Assembly (NCBI RefSeq): GCF_019802045.1
Contig: NZ_JAHVHU010000002.1
Span: forward strand, 372,001-436,000
Direction: 5' to 3'
DNA: 64,000 bases
Origin: Membranihabitans marinus
GTDB lineage: Bacteria; Bacteroidota; Bacteroidia; Chitinophagales; Saprospiraceae
The translations under genes were made by a program, and so were the position numbers. Positions 43,359 through 53,594 of this stretch are shown here, piece after piece. The notes under the pieces are model-generated. The model had not been told where the DNA came from. It saw only the letters and a list, made by a program, of their open reading frames with translations, and ran no database searches. Each line of letters opens with the position of its first letter. The stretch's first letter is position 1.

Positions 43359-45233
43359 TTACTGAGCTACGATCTCTCCTTCACCTTCTCCATCCTTCCA
43401 TATGAAAGGGGTGATGCGATTTTCATCGCCAGGGTAGCCTTTGTTTTGATTGATATGGCCTTGGGTGTTCGCATTAATGGCATCGGCCGGGATGGGCCAA
43501 AGGACCAGCCACGGAGCCGCCCGGTAGTTGTAATGTGGCGCACGGACCTCTTCCCGGTAAAAACTGTTTTTCTCCATGACGCGGTCATACCAGAAATTGT
43601 CCTGAGAAAAATTGTCCATGGAATAGGTTTTTCCATTGTAAGCTTGTTTACCGGTCATAGCATAAATAAAAGACACCCGAGTCAGCTCTGTTTTTCGAGG
43701 TTCTTCGTAATACAATTCCCGGGCGCGTTCATTAAATATTGCATCAATATTGACCTCGTCCGAGGAAATCGATGCTGCCCCGGCGCGGTTTCTTACCGCA
43801 TTGATGTCTGCTGCAGCTTCAGCCAACTGACCTTTCCAGAAGTATGCTTCTGCGCGCAATAAGTACGTTTCAGCTACCCGGTACAGATACCAGTCTCCAC
43901 GACCGCCATCCGGTGTCTGATCGGTCGGATCGGCTACGAACAGCTTGTAGTACGGCCAGCCATACCAGGAGCGGATGGTGTCCGTACAGAGGATGCCGCC
44001 CTGATCATCATAGAGCTGGAGGTGTTCTCCATAGTATGGATCATTGGCTTCTTTCAGTCCGGGATGGTTGTATACCATGTCTTCCATGTCGACCCAGTTT
44101 CCGGGGGCATGACGCAGGTCATTGTCATCGGTCCAAATGTCCTTGTAGCCATAGGACGTCAGGCGACACCGACCGATTCCCCGTCCGTATTTACTGACCT
44201 GATCGATTTCGACACCACTCGAACCGAGGGGTTTGTCAGACATTCCGGCTCTTCCGCTGGGTGTTTTGATTTTGCCGGTACCACCCCAGAATGGAACGGT
44301 CTGCCGCATAATGCTGATCCGGCTGTTACCGTCTTCTTCAAATCCTTCCCGGGCGATCATAACATAGATGCGTTCGGTATTTTCAGGATTGGATTTGTTT
44401 TCTGCCTGATGAAGATCCCAGATTACATTTTTGGATGGATCGTCTTTATCTATCCCAAATCGTTCGGTCATCAAGGCGTGGTGTCCATCGTTGATGATCG
44501 CGGAAGAGGACGCGATGGCATCATCAAATTCACCCAGTGCCAGATTGACTTTGGTCAACACATGATTCACTGCGGCTTTGGTGACATCACCGATCACATT
44601 CGTTTCCCATTCGGGTTTTACCCATTGAGCAGCAAATTCCAGATCTCGTTTGCATTTTTTCAAAATGCTTTCCCGGGTCACGGTATTGAAATCGAGTCGC
44701 GGAGAAGTAATTTCTCCTAAAACCAAGGGCACATCACCAAACTGATGGACCAGGCGATAAAGGGTGCGGGAAACATGAAAATAAGCTTTTCCCAAGACGT
44801 GATTCCGTTCGGCTTCGCTGTTGTATTCGGCGTTGTCAATACGTGAGATTACAGCGCTGGCATATCGGATCCGTTTGTATCCCTCTTTCCAGAACCAGCC
44901 GATGCGATTGCAATCGTTGCTGTTTAGGCAGGCATCGGGTAAGATTTGCGCCGGCAGATCCATCGCCGGGCCCGTTTTGTCGGTCGTGCCTTCCACCGCT
45001 ACGTCCGAGAAAATATTTTCTGTGATCATCGGATTACCGTCGCCGTAGAATTCATGCCGGGTGTTTCGAAGACAGGCTACGAGCGCGGCGTCAAATCCGG
45101 CGGCATCAACAAAAGCATTTTCCGGTGCAAAAAACGAAAGGGGTTTGGGTTCCAGAAATTCGTCGTTGCACCCGTTGCTGGACAGCAAAAACACCATGGT
45201 AAGAGCGATATATATTATATTGTTTTTCATCAT
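43359..45233 (-). CDS. SusD/RagB family nutrient-binding lipoprotein
   Basis: A 624-residue surface lipoprotein with signal and lipobox SNGC (Cys22), then NDEFLEPKPLSFFAPENAF, the typical SusD opening. Helical TPR-like sequence follows, with GKAYFHVSRTLYRLVHQFGD and YLLRAEAYFWKGQLAEAAAD. The C-terminal PWLVLWPIPADAINAN is the standard SusD end motif. It binds ligand over the SusC channel, whose gene ends 17 bases upstream. A strong terminator follows at 43316-43351. The ligand is unknown; the nearby sialic-acid lyase suggests, but does not show, sialylated or amino-sugar glycans. Confidence 0.93.
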   Translation of the reverse strand: MMKNNIIYIALTMVFLLSSNGCNDEFLEPKPLSFFAPENAFVDAAGFDAALVACLRNTRHEFYGDGNPMITENIFSDVAVEGTTDKTGPAMDLPAQILPDACLNSNDCNRIGWFWKEGYKRIRYASAVISRIDNAEYNSEAERNHVLGKAYFHVSRTLYRLVHQFGDVPLVLGEITSPRLDFNTVTRESILKKCKRDLEFAAQWVKPEWETNVIGDVTKAAVNHVLTKVNLALGEFDDAIASSSAIINDGHHALMTERFGIDKDDPSKNVIWDLHQAENKSNPENTERIYVMIAREGFEEDGNSRISIMRQTVPFWGGTGKIKTPSGRAGMSDKPLGSSGVEIDQVSKYGRGIGRCRLTSYGYKDIWTDDNDLRHAPGNWVDMEDMVYNHPGLKEANDPYYGEHLQLYDDQGGILCTDTIRSWYGWPYYKLFVADPTDQTPDGGRGDWYLYRVAETYLLRAEAYFWKGQLAEAAADINAVRNRAGAASISSDEVNIDAIFNERARELYYEEPRKTELTRVSFIYAMTGKQAYNGKTYSMDNFSQDNFWYDRVMEKNSFYREEVRAPHYNYRAAPWLVLWPIPADAINANTQGHINQNKGYPGDENRITPFIWKDGEGEGEIVAQ

Positions 45234-45249
45234 TTTTCTTTTTAATAGA

Positions 45250-48200
45250 TTACAGAGTCAGATTGAGTTTGAATGTGAAGTATTTCGGTGCATACCCCCG
45301 TTTTTCAGGATCCATCCATTTCCAACCAGGCGCAAACACGTACGGATTTTGAGCGATCAGTGAAAGTCTTAATTGCTCAATGTTGATCCTGGATAAAATG
45401 TTGGTCGGTATTCGGTAGGATAAAGCAATATTGTCAATCCGTACAAAGGAATTATTGTCATATACTGAAAACCCACTTTCATAACTTTCTACCCGGGCCC
45501 ATTCATTGTTGGGGTTTTCAGGGGTCCAGTACGGTACATTGTAGGAAGTTCCCCGATCATAAAAGACATCGTTGTTTTTACGATGATTGTTTGAAGCATA
45601 ATACCCCAGGTAAGAATACATCTTTAAAGATAAATCCCAATTGCCGTATTGGAAGTCATTGCGCATTGTGAGTCGCAGCTGCGGTTTTCCATATCCCTGG
45701 AAGACCTTATCGTCGTTCGTATATACCCCGTCACCATTAATATCCTGGATTTTAAAATCACCGGGTGCCCGGGAATATTGTTTGGCTTCCTCCCGTTCAT
45801 CTTCCTGCCAGATACCCAGAACTTTGTAGTTCCAGATGCGGTCCAGAGCTTCCCCGATAAACCACTGGTTCGATACGTCATCGGCTTCTTTTTGACCGAT
45901 CACATTCCCGTTGTCATCGACCACGTCTTCGAGGTCGCCATAAAGATGGACGATCTCGTTTCGATTGTGAGCAGCCGATATTCCGGTATTCCAGGTAAAT
46001 TGGTCTGTGGTGATATTGACCGTGTTCAAACCAATTTCAAATCCACGGTTGTCGACCTGACCTAAGTTTGAAAACACATTATCGTACCCGGTGACATCGG
46101 GTAGGCTCCGCTCTATAAGCAAATCCTTCGTTTGCATGTAATAAACCTCCAGGTTTCCGTTAATCCGTCCATTGAAAATACCAAAATCAAATCCCAAATT
46201 ATAAGCGCCTGTGCGTTCCCATACCAAATCTGAGTTCGCCAACCGGGTGGAATAGAGCTGGGATACGTATTGGGGCGTTCCGTCAATCACTTGAACATAT
46301 CGGCCCGAATTCAGATTGGAAAGCGCAGAGTATCGTCCGATGGAACGGTTCCCATTGGTCCCGTAAGAAATTCGGATTTTAAACAGATCCAACCAATTTA
46401 TATTGAAGAATTCCTCCTCGCTAATTAACCAACCTAAGGCTACGGATCCGAAATTGGCATGGGGGTTCTTCTGACCGAATGCGGAATAACCGTCTCGTCG
46501 GAATGACCCGGTAATCATATACCTGGAAGCAAAGCTGTAGTTCAGCCGGGCCATTAGTGCTGTACCGGTTTCGTAATTGTCTGTACTTCCTATTTCCACA
46601 TCTTGTGTAGCGGCTCCGATCTGGTGATAGCCCAAGATGTCGCTGGGTTGAAAACCGTTCCGGCGTACCCTGTCCCACCAGGATTGGTATTTTTCTGCAT
46701 TTTGCAAAAGAGTTAAATCAAAGTGATGAACATCAAACTCTTTGTTCCATTTGAGAATATTATTGACCTGCCACTCATACACAAATGAACTGATTCGTTC
46801 TGCACGTCCGCCTTCCAAGGCCCAGTCCGGATGCGCTGAAGTCCAGTGATTGAATTCCCGGTTCCAGTTGAGACGTGGAATGTATTCTGAGGTAAATGTG
46901 ATCCCAAACGGAAGGCTGATGTCAGCAAATATTTTAGAGTTTAGGGAATTTAATTTGTAGAGTCTATCTCGGTAAACCAGATTGAGCCAGGGGTGTCTGG
47001 AGGCTGAAATGTTACCTGTAGGAGCATATGCAATGGTTCGGCCATCGTCTTCATAAAAAGAAGAATAAGGGGTGACATTTAATAAGTTGGTGCTCGAAGC
47101 AATCGGCGATTGATCTTTCGTTGCAAACTGGGTGTTCGTACCGACGGTAAGAAAGTCCGTTATTTCAGCTTCAAAATTCAACCGGGACCGGATGGCGTCA
47201 TATTGGTCATTGTACACAAACCCTTCATTGTTTACATAACCTAAGGACCAGTAATAGCTCAATCGATCGTTGCGTCCGGAAATGCTAATATTATGATCTT
47301 GCCGCAATCCATTCTGGAATTCATAATCTCTCCAATCAATCGTTTTGTTGTTCTTGTAGTTGGCGATTTCCACCGGAGAAAATCCGATTCGGTTTAACCA
47401 AATTCCAATCAGGTCGTCCGATTGGGAGGAGCCGTCATACCCTTTCCAGTCATCGATCGATACGCCGGAAGGTAATTCGTTGGGATTGTTATAATAGGAT
47501 GGAAAGTCAATGTGTTTTCGTTCATTGCTTTCAAATCCCGCCACACGCCAGTTAATAAACTGAGGACCGTTCATGGGTTCAATCTCCTGGCCGGATAGTG
47601 TCGCTAATCCAACACTAGAAGAAACATTAATACGGGGCTTCCCTGCTTTCCCGCGTTTGGTGGTGATTAGTATTACACCATTGGAAGCCCGGGATCCATA
47701 AATAGCAGCGGAGGAGGCATCCTTCAAAATATCAAAAGAAGCAATATCTGAAGGGTTGATGTCCGCCAGATCACCCGAATAGATCATTCCATCCAATACG
47801 ACCAGTGGGGCATTGGCCCCTGAGCCGCGGACATTTGTCGATCCACGTACTTCCATACTGGATGCACTGCTGATCCCTTTTGGAGAAGTGCTAAAACCAA
47901 CATTGAGTCCTGGCATACTCCCCCGGAGCATATCCGTGATATTCGCCGTGGCTTCCGTTTCCAGATCTTCTGCATTGATTTGGGAGACGGCACCGGTCAG
48001 ATCTTTTTTCTTCATGGTGCCATATCCTACAACGACGATTTCTTCCAGACCGACGGCATCTACAGCCATTGTCACATCCATCGTTGTTTTGGTTCCAATT
48101 TCAATGTTTTGAGATTGGTATCCCACATATGAAAATTTTAAGGTGGTGGCGTCATTGGGAACTTCGAGGGTGTATGTCCCATCCAAGTCTGTACTGGTCC

Positions 48201-48387
48201 CCATAATATGGTCCACTACGGAGACCGTTACGCCGATCAGCGGGTTGTTACTTTCATCGACGACGGTTCCCGTAATCGTTTTAGTAGATTGCGCAAAAAC
48301 AGGGAGGGTGAAGATCAGAAATACGAATATAGTTTGCGCTATACCGTCTGTGCATTTCATGACCATGTCAGGTAGCATCTTTTTCAT
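45250..48387 (-). CDS. SusC/RagA-family TonB-dependent outer-membrane transporter
   Basis: A 1045-residue receptor. Signal peptide to about 33 (LPVFAQ), carboxypeptidase-regulatory-like domain (about 38-115; ITGTVVDESNNPLIGVTVSV), TonB-box-like EEIVVVGYGTMKKKDLTGAV, plug (about 130-245) with GSRASNGVILITTKRGKAGK, then the barrel ending FKLNLTL. The KKDLTGAV box after the TonB box is the classical SusC signature, so this pair is closer to glycan SusCs than the one at 3-6.5 kb. No STN domain is present. It is the first gene of the operon, with a 290-base A+T-rich leader region. Confidence 0.95.
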   Translation of the reverse strand: MKKMLPDMVMKCTDGIAQTIFVFLIFTLPVFAQSTKTITGTVVDESNNPLIGVTVSVVDHIMGTSTDLDGTYTLEVPNDATTLKFSYVGYQSQNIEIGTKTTMDVTMAVDAVGLEEIVVVGYGTMKKKDLTGAVSQINAEDLETEATANITDMLRGSMPGLNVGFSTSPKGISSASSMEVRGSTNVRGSGANAPLVVLDGMIYSGDLADINPSDIASFDILKDASSAAIYGSRASNGVILITTKRGKAGKPRINVSSSVGLATLSGQEIEPMNGPQFINWRVAGFESNERKHIDFPSYYNNPNELPSGVSIDDWKGYDGSSQSDDLIGIWLNRIGFSPVEIANYKNNKTIDWRDYEFQNGLRQDHNISISGRNDRLSYYWSLGYVNNEGFVYNDQYDAIRSRLNFEAEITDFLTVGTNTQFATKDQSPIASSTNLLNVTPYSSFYEDDGRTIAYAPTGNISASRHPWLNLVYRDRLYKLNSLNSKIFADISLPFGITFTSEYIPRLNWNREFNHWTSAHPDWALEGGRAERISSFVYEWQVNNILKWNKEFDVHHFDLTLLQNAEKYQSWWDRVRRNGFQPSDILGYHQIGAATQDVEIGSTDNYETGTALMARLNYSFASRYMITGSFRRDGYSAFGQKNPHANFGSVALGWLISEEEFFNINWLDLFKIRISYGTNGNRSIGRYSALSNLNSGRYVQVIDGTPQYVSQLYSTRLANSDLVWERTGAYNLGFDFGIFNGRINGNLEVYYMQTKDLLIERSLPDVTGYDNVFSNLGQVDNRGFEIGLNTVNITTDQFTWNTGISAAHNRNEIVHLYGDLEDVVDDNGNVIGQKEADDVSNQWFIGEALDRIWNYKVLGIWQEDEREEAKQYSRAPGDFKIQDINGDGVYTNDDKVFQGYGKPQLRLTMRNDFQYGNWDLSLKMYSYLGYYASNNHRKNNDVFYDRGTSYNVPYWTPENPNNEWARVESYESGFSVYDNNSFVRIDNIALSYRIPTNILSRINIEQLRLSLIAQNPYVFAPGWKWMDPEKRGYAPKYFTFKLNLTL

Positions 48388-48677
48388 AATGTCATATTTT
48401 TGTTAATATAATGATACTTATTTACGGATGAGACGATGAAAGGATAGGCAAAGAGTATGAGAGCATAACCCGTTACAAAAGTTCATCCAATTCACAAATC
48501 CTGGTAAATATAACAGATATATGATTTAAATGCAAACAATTGATTAACGAATCTTGCTATTGTTTCAGTTTTATTAACAACGAACAATGTTTCGGATACG
48601 GATTAGAGCCAGAGGAATGCAATCGTTTTAAATAAGAAAGCTTCGGCTACCATGTAGTGTAAATCGGACGAGCTTAT

Positions 48678-49601
48678 TTACTGTATGTATTCAGCAAACA
48701 AATGCCCGACGCCGCCGACACTGGCGGCGGCATCGCCCAATTCTGCAGGGGCTATTTGAAACGTGTCGTGGAGGTGGCTCATGCAATACTTATTAATATA
48801 CTTTGCGATACCCTCCAGATATTGCGGCCCGCCATTGACGATGCCTCCTCCGAGGACGATGCGTTCCGGAGCGAAAATATTGACCAGACTGCCCAGACCG
48901 ATCGCTACATTTCTAAAATGCCAGTCAAAGGCCTGAGAAGCATGAGCGTCTTTGGCGAGGTATTTTTGAAACAACTGCTCGCCATTGATGTGTGGATGCG
49001 CTTGCCCGGACAAATAATCGTAGTGCCTGACCAAAGCAGAGGTGGACCCGTACACCTCCAGACAGCCATGACTGCCGCATGAGCAGGGCAGCCCGTCCCG
49101 TTCGATAATGATGTGGCCCAATTCTCCGCCCCGGTCGTGAAATCCATTGTAAAAAGTACCGTCGATCAACAATCCGCCGCCGATGCCGGTGCCGATGGTA
49201 ATAAATATCGCATCGCTGCAGCCTCGGGCCGCACCGTAATAGTGTTCCCCCATGGCCATTCCGATGGCATCGTTCATCGCAATGGTCGGCAGACCAAACC
49301 GTTCTTTTAAAAAAGGTGTCAATTGGAGGGGGACCAACCCGGGTAGGTTTCCGGCTCCCCCGGTCACGACTCCTTCTTCGACGATTCCGGGAAATGCGAC
49401 GCTGATTCCGGCGATCTCGTGACCGAGACCAGTGGCATGCTGTTGGCATTCTTCTACTATACCTGCCAGTTTTTTTAGAAAAATTTCTTTGGTCTGGAAG
49501 TCCGTATCGACGGTCTGGTGATAGGCGACTTTCCCCTGCCGATTGGATATACTGTATTTGATGCGGGTACCACCTACATCGATGCCGATACCATATTTCA
49601 T
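48678..49601 (-). CDS. ROK family sugar kinase
   Basis: A 307-residue ROK protein. The ATP loop GIDVGGTRIKYSISN is at the start, GIGTGIGGGLLIDG is near 140, and the zinc site CSCGSHGCLEVYGS follows, with GELGHIIIERDG just before it. It phosphorylates glucose, N-acetylglucosamine, N-acetylmannosamine or a similar hexose. No DNA-binding domain is present, so it is a kinase rather than a NagC-type repressor. Its position upstream of the SusCD pair and the sialic-acid lyase makes ManNAc kinase a possibility; glucokinase is equally allowed by the sequence. Confidence 0.88.
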   Translation of the reverse strand: MKYGIGIDVGGTRIKYSISNRQGKVAYHQTVDTDFQTKEIFLKKLAGIVEECQQHATGLGHEIAGISVAFPGIVEEGVVTGGAGNLPGLVPLQLTPFLKERFGLPTIAMNDAIGMAMGEHYYGAARGCSDAIFITIGTGIGGGLLIDGTFYNGFHDRGGELGHIIIERDGLPCSCGSHGCLEVYGSTSALVRHYDYLSGQAHPHINGEQLFQKYLAKDAHASQAFDWHFRNVAIGLGSLVNIFAPERIVLGGGIVNGGPQYLEGIAKYINKYCMSHLHDTFQIAPAELGDAAASVGGVGHLFAEYIQ

Positions 49602-49904
49602 TTGTTCCTGTTATGAAGTTACGCGAATAATTAAAGTGGAAATTGAATCGAAAATATAAAATTTGCTCGAATTTCCGCCTCCTTTCCTTGTTTTTAATTA
49701 CTTTGTCACTCTCAAAGCTTATGGAAAACTGAACTGTAAAATCAAAACGGAAAGGCAACAATCCATTGTTTTTAGTTTACAGACAAATACATACTAAAAA
49801 CGATATACCTTTTCGCATGAAGAGATAAAGTCCAGTGATAACCCACGCGCATGTATTCAATGACAGAACATCCTTTATTTCGATCACGTAAAGCCTAAAA
49901 CCAT
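49602..49904. other. Divergent intergenic region, about 300 bases
   Basis: Separates the ROK kinase and the NagX-like gene and must contain both promoters. I see no TTTG / TAnnTTTG pair and no strong palindrome. Confidence 0.4.
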
Positions 49905-51014
49905 ATGAAGACTATCGCCGGTGTGAAGCCGTCCCAAAGAATTATGTCCATTGATGCCCTTCGGGGTTTTGATATGCTTATGATTATATTTTTGGATCAT
50001 TTCTTTCGAAATTTGCATCGAGGGGTGGATCACCCGGTGACCGGATTTTTGGCGAATCAGTTCACACATCCGGAATGGTATGGGTTTCACGCCTACGATG
50101 TGATTATGCCCCTCTTTCTCTTTGTGGTGGGAGCCGTAATTCCTTATTCATTATCCAATATACAAAAGAAAAGTTCTGATCTCGGACCGGTCTATAAGCG
50201 TCTCGGAAGGCGGTTCGTGATTTTATTTGTCCTTGGTTGGATCGTTCAGGGGCATCTGCTGGATTTGGATCCACAGACTTTTGCGGTGTTTAGCAATACG
50301 TTGCAGGCTATCGCGGTGGGGTATGTTTTTTCTTGTCTGGCGTACATTTATCTTTCCAAAAAATCACGCTACCTGCTTTTTGTTCTATGTCTGGTGGCGT
50401 ACGCGTTGATCCTGACCGTGCCCCATGTGCCAGGCCTAGGTCGCAGTGTGATCCTTCCCGACCAAAATTTTCCAATTTGGTTTGATCGGTGGGTCATGGG
50501 CGGATGGGATGATGGCACACAATACAGCTGGTTGTTAACCGGGTTAGGTTTTACGGCGACCACGCTTTCAGGTTTGTTTGCCGGAGAAATCATAAAAGAA
50601 GGTGTGTCCAGACCTCGCGTTGCCCGGACCCTGTTGATTTATGGCGTGATTGGTGTGGTTTTAGGTCTCGTATGGGGAATATGGCATCCGATCGTTAAAA
50701 AATTATGGACCTCGTCATTTGTTTTGTTTCTGTCTGGAATTTGCTTTTTGTTGCTGGCTTTATTTTACTGGATCATCGATGTGAAAGGATATCATCGGTG
50801 GGCGTTTCCGCTCAAAGTGATCGGCATGAATGCGATTACAGCCTATGTGCTCTCTCATGTGATTGATTTTAAAGCGATTTCTGAGTATGTGATCTATGGT
50901 TTGGAACAGTATATGCCAGCCTTATATCCGGCATTGACCTCTGTAGCCGGATTTGGGATATTGTACGCTTTGTTGTGGTACATGTATAAGAACAAGACTT
51001 TTGTGAAGGTGTAG
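49905..51014 (+). CDS. NagX/HGSNAT-like membrane acyltransferase family protein
   Basis: A 369-residue protein with about ten hydrophobic helices. The opening RIMSIDALRGFDMLMIIF is the conserved start of the DUF5009/NagX and heparan-alpha-glucosaminide N-acetyltransferase group. FHAYDVIMPLFLFVVGAVIP and PLKVIGMNAITAYVLSHV are further family blocks. Human HGSNAT carries acetyl groups across a membrane to glucosamine; bacterial NagX proteins lie in GlcNAc loci and their role is not proven. Next to a ROK kinase, a link to amino-sugar uptake or acetylation is plausible. Confidence 0.85.
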   Translation: MKTIAGVKPSQRIMSIDALRGFDMLMIIFLDHFFRNLHRGVDHPVTGFLANQFTHPEWYGFHAYDVIMPLFLFVVGAVIPYSLSNIQKKSSDLGPVYKRLGRRFVILFVLGWIVQGHLLDLDPQTFAVFSNTLQAIAVGYVFSCLAYIYLSKKSRYLLFVLCLVAYALILTVPHVPGLGRSVILPDQNFPIWFDRWVMGGWDDGTQYSWLLTGLGFTATTLSGLFAGEIIKEGVSRPRVARTLLIYGVIGVVLGLVWGIWHPIVKKLWTSSFVLFLSGICFLLLALFYWIIDVKGYHRWAFPLKVIGMNAITAYVLSHVIDFKAISEYVIYGLEQYMPALYPALTSVAGFGILYALLWYMYKNKTFVKV

Positions 51015-51239
51015 TTGTTGGGCCGCCTCCCTACTGTGTGACGAGAGGTAAACTTCGCTGTTAGTTATGGGTAAACGGTCAAGGATTTATGGTCGGATCG
51101 GTAAGCCCGTGGGCTGAAATGAGGTTTTTGTGGATTGCCGCGCCCGTCCTGACTTGGTATCCTCCGGCAGTCTGTAATCGATCTTTCAACGCTTCATTTT
51201 GTGGAAATTATTGTATATAATAGTCGAATAAAAAGAAGA

Positions 51240-52034
51240 ATGATGAAAAATTCACCAAAGAAAAAAGTATTGATTACCGGAGCGACTTCCGGGATTGGGC
51301 GGGCTACGGCATATGAACTGGCCCGGGAAGGACATGATCTTATTCTCACTGGTCGACGGGATGATCGGCTAAAAAAGATTCAGGATGAATTGGTGCAGGT
51401 GCATCCGGGGATCCATGTTCGAACGATGGCGTTTGACGTTCGGAATCAGGCCCAGGTCGAGGAAGCCCTGGCCTCACTAAAAGATCAGGACGTCGATGTA
51501 TTGCTCAATAATGCCGGACTGGCCAAGGGGTTTTCGGAAATTCATGAGGGTGATCTGGAAGATTGGGAGCAAATGATCGATACCAATATAAAAGGTCTGC
51601 TTTATGTATCGAAAATCGTTTCGGGCTGGATGGTGAAGCGGGGCAAGGGACAGATTCTCAATATTTGCTCCGTCGCCGGGAAGCAACCCTATCCCAATGG
51701 CAACGTGTATTGCGCGACCAAACACGCCGTGGATGCTTTGACACATACCATGCGGATTGATCTTCACAAGTACGGCATCCGGGTGGGACAGGTGTCTCCT
51801 TCTCATGTGGAAGAAACAGAATTTGCGGAAGTCCGGTTTGACGGGGATAAGGAACGGGGCCAGCAGGTTTATGAAAACTGGCAACCCTTGAAAAGTAGTG
51901 ACGTAGCAGAGATTATTGCATTTATGATCAGCCGCCCGGCGCATGTAAATATTCAGGATGTCGATGTGTTTGGCAGTCAACAAGCGACAGCGACGATCGT
52001 GGATCGGTCGGGGCGAGAGCGGTTTAATGATTGA
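51240..52034 (+). CDS. Short-chain dehydrogenase, YdfG-like
   Basis: Start taken at the ATG at 51240 (MMKNSPKKKVLITG); the frame opens 13 codons earlier at a GTG with no family sequence. The 264-residue protein has the NADP loop TGATSGIGRATA, LLNNAGLAKGF, the catalytic Ser in ICSVAGKQPYP and the Tyr/Lys pair in YCATKHAVDA. The C-terminal EFAEVRFDGDKERGQQVY and RPAHVNIQDVDV resemble YdfG-type 3-hydroxy acid dehydrogenases, which oxidise serine, allo-threonine or related acids. It appears to be a single-gene unit. Confidence 0.9.
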   Translation: MMKNSPKKKVLITGATSGIGRATAYELAREGHDLILTGRRDDRLKKIQDELVQVHPGIHVRTMAFDVRNQAQVEEALASLKDQDVDVLLNNAGLAKGFSEIHEGDLEDWEQMIDTNIKGLLYVSKIVSGWMVKRGKGQILNICSVAGKQPYPNGNVYCATKHAVDALTHTMRIDLHKYGIRVGQVSPSHVEETEFAEVRFDGDKERGQQVYENWQPLKSSDVAEIIAFMISRPAHVNIQDVDVFGSQQATATIVDRSGRERFND

Positions 52035-52241
52035 TTGTTGATGGTCAATTGTAAATGATTAATGGTGCTGTCGAAAAAGCGCAAGCGAAAGAACAGTTGG
52101 ATTTACAAATAGGAGTATATTAAGAATATGGGGAAACAAGGAATTAATAATTAAAGAATAATCTAACCCCTGAATCAATCTATGGCTTTCGCCATGGGAT
52201 GCAAAGAAAATCGTATATTCCATGCCTAAAACAGAAACAAC

Positions 52242-53093
52242 ATGAAAACAAATCGACGTTCATTCTTCAAAAAATCAGGAACCGGACTTACTGCACTGGC
52301 AGCCGCTCCCTTATTGACCACCTCAAAAAGCTCGCTGGAGAAATTAGTGAAACCTCCGCGGAAAATAACCTACGATCTTGGAATGGCGGGGTACACCTTT
52401 GTCAAATTTTCCCTGGATGATGCACTAAAAATGACGCAACGAGTGGGGATCCACCACTTTTGCATAAAGGATTTTCATTTACCCATGGACAGTACGGATA
52501 AAGAAATTGCTGAATTTCATAAGAAATGCAAAGCACATGATATCGAAGGATATGCGGTCGGCCCCATCTATATGAAAACCGAGGAAGAAGTGAACCGGGC
52601 TTTTGATTATGCCAAGCGGGTCGGTGTCCGGATGATTGTTGGTATTCCAACCTATGAATTACTGCCTCTAGTGGATGAAAAAGTCAAAGAATACGATTTT
52701 CAAGTAGCCATTCACAATCATGGACCCGGAGACAAACTTTACCCTACTCCGGAAGTGATTTATGATAAAGTCAAAGATCTGGATCGAAGGATTGGCATGT
52801 GCCATGATGTGGGACATACTAAGCGTTACGGGAAGGATCCGGTCGCTCAGATCCTGAAGTACGGCGAACGGACGTATGATATGCACATCAAGGATGTCAC
52901 AGAAGCCACTTCTAAGGGAAGTTCCTGTGAAATGGGCCGGGGTGTCCTCGATCTGCCGGCCGTTTTTGAGGCCATTGCCAAGACGGGGTATTCCGGGAAA
53001 TGCAGCATCGAATATGAAAAAGATAACACGGATAATTTAGCGGGTATAGCCGAAAGCGTGGGGTATTATAATGCAATACAGGATATGATGTAG
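52242..53093 (+). CDS. Tat-exported sugar phosphate isomerase/epimerase family protein (TIM barrel)
   Basis: A 283-residue protein starting MKTNRRSFFKKSGTGLT, a clear twin-arginine signal (NRRSFFKK). The barrel carries FKIDH-like blocks seen here as HHFCIKDFHLPM, VRMIVGIPTYELLP, VAIHNHGPGD, MCHDVGHTKRYGKDP and MHIKDVTEA, with metal ligands Glu, Asp and His; the last strand ends CSIEYEKD. It resembles 2-keto-myo-inositol dehydratase/isomerase-like and 3-keto-sugar isomerase relatives. It is shorter than, and only distantly similar to, the isomerase at 35.9-36.8 kb. The A+T-rich cassette block begins about 200 bases downstream. Confidence 0.87.
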   Translation: MKTNRRSFFKKSGTGLTALAAAPLLTTSKSSLEKLVKPPRKITYDLGMAGYTFVKFSLDDALKMTQRVGIHHFCIKDFHLPMDSTDKEIAEFHKKCKAHDIEGYAVGPIYMKTEEEVNRAFDYAKRVGVRMIVGIPTYELLPLVDEKVKEYDFQVAIHNHGPGDKLYPTPEVIYDKVKDLDRRIGMCHDVGHTKRYGKDPVAQILKYGERTYDMHIKDVTEATSKGSSCEMGRGVLDLPAVFEAIAKTGYSGKCSIEYEKDNTDNLAGIAESVGYYNAIQDMM

Positions 53094-53558
53094 GAATCAG
53101 ATTCAGCCGATAGTGTCTGACAGGGCATGTGCCGCCGAAGTGATATTCTGAAAAAAGCATTGGAACAATTAAAAACCGCTTTGATGATTTCAATATGTGG
53201 AATGTAAAAGAGGTAAGAATGCATTGGTTACACCCACTTTTGGAGGTATAACGATGAATTTTACAGCTATATAAACAAGTTGGGGCACATGCAAAAAAGA
53301 CAACGGACACATTGACAATGACGAGTAACAAAAGGCATATCGATTTACAAACCGACTTTACGACCGGACTAACTCGACTTGACCAACATTGCAACTGGAC
53401 AACGACAGAGACGACTGACAAAGAAGAAAAAAGAAAAAGCCCCCGCTTCGCATTTTTGAAAATTTCTGCCAACGCGCATTTGGCACATCCCGCTTTCCCA
53501 ACACACATAGCCAATACGACAAAAAGCGGGAAGAGCCAAATTTTACCAACGCTCAATC
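53094..53558. other. Left edge of the A+T-rich block; no intact gene
   Basis: A 90-codon frame at 53312-53584 looks like shadow translation of repeat sequence. The stretch GGCACATGCAAAAAAGA at 53284-53300 resembles GGCAAATGCAAAAAGA at 58349-58364, the right edge of hairpin B. GCATTTTTGAAAATTTCT at 53450-53467 is the exact reverse complement of 57078-57095. I therefore take this as the left boundary of a cassette-like block. Confidence 0.45.
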
Positions 53559-53589
53559 TTGAAAAATTAATCAACTTTGGTTAAATTTG
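53559..53589 (+). promoter_or_regulatory. Bacteroidota-type promoter of the DUF6660-TonB-CDF operon
   Basis: TTG at 53559-53561 and TAAATTTG at 53582-53589 are 20 bases apart, matching the TTTG / TAnnTTTG pattern closely. The expected start of transcription falls near 53595, at the proposed GTG codon, so a leaderless or very short-leader mRNA is implied. Confidence 0.55.
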
Positions 53590-53594
53590 CAACC

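Noticed and set aside
53312-53584. 90-codon frame before the metal operon
   Set aside because: Lys/Thr-rich translation of A+T-rich repeat DNA; it contains the inverted repeat and the promoter.
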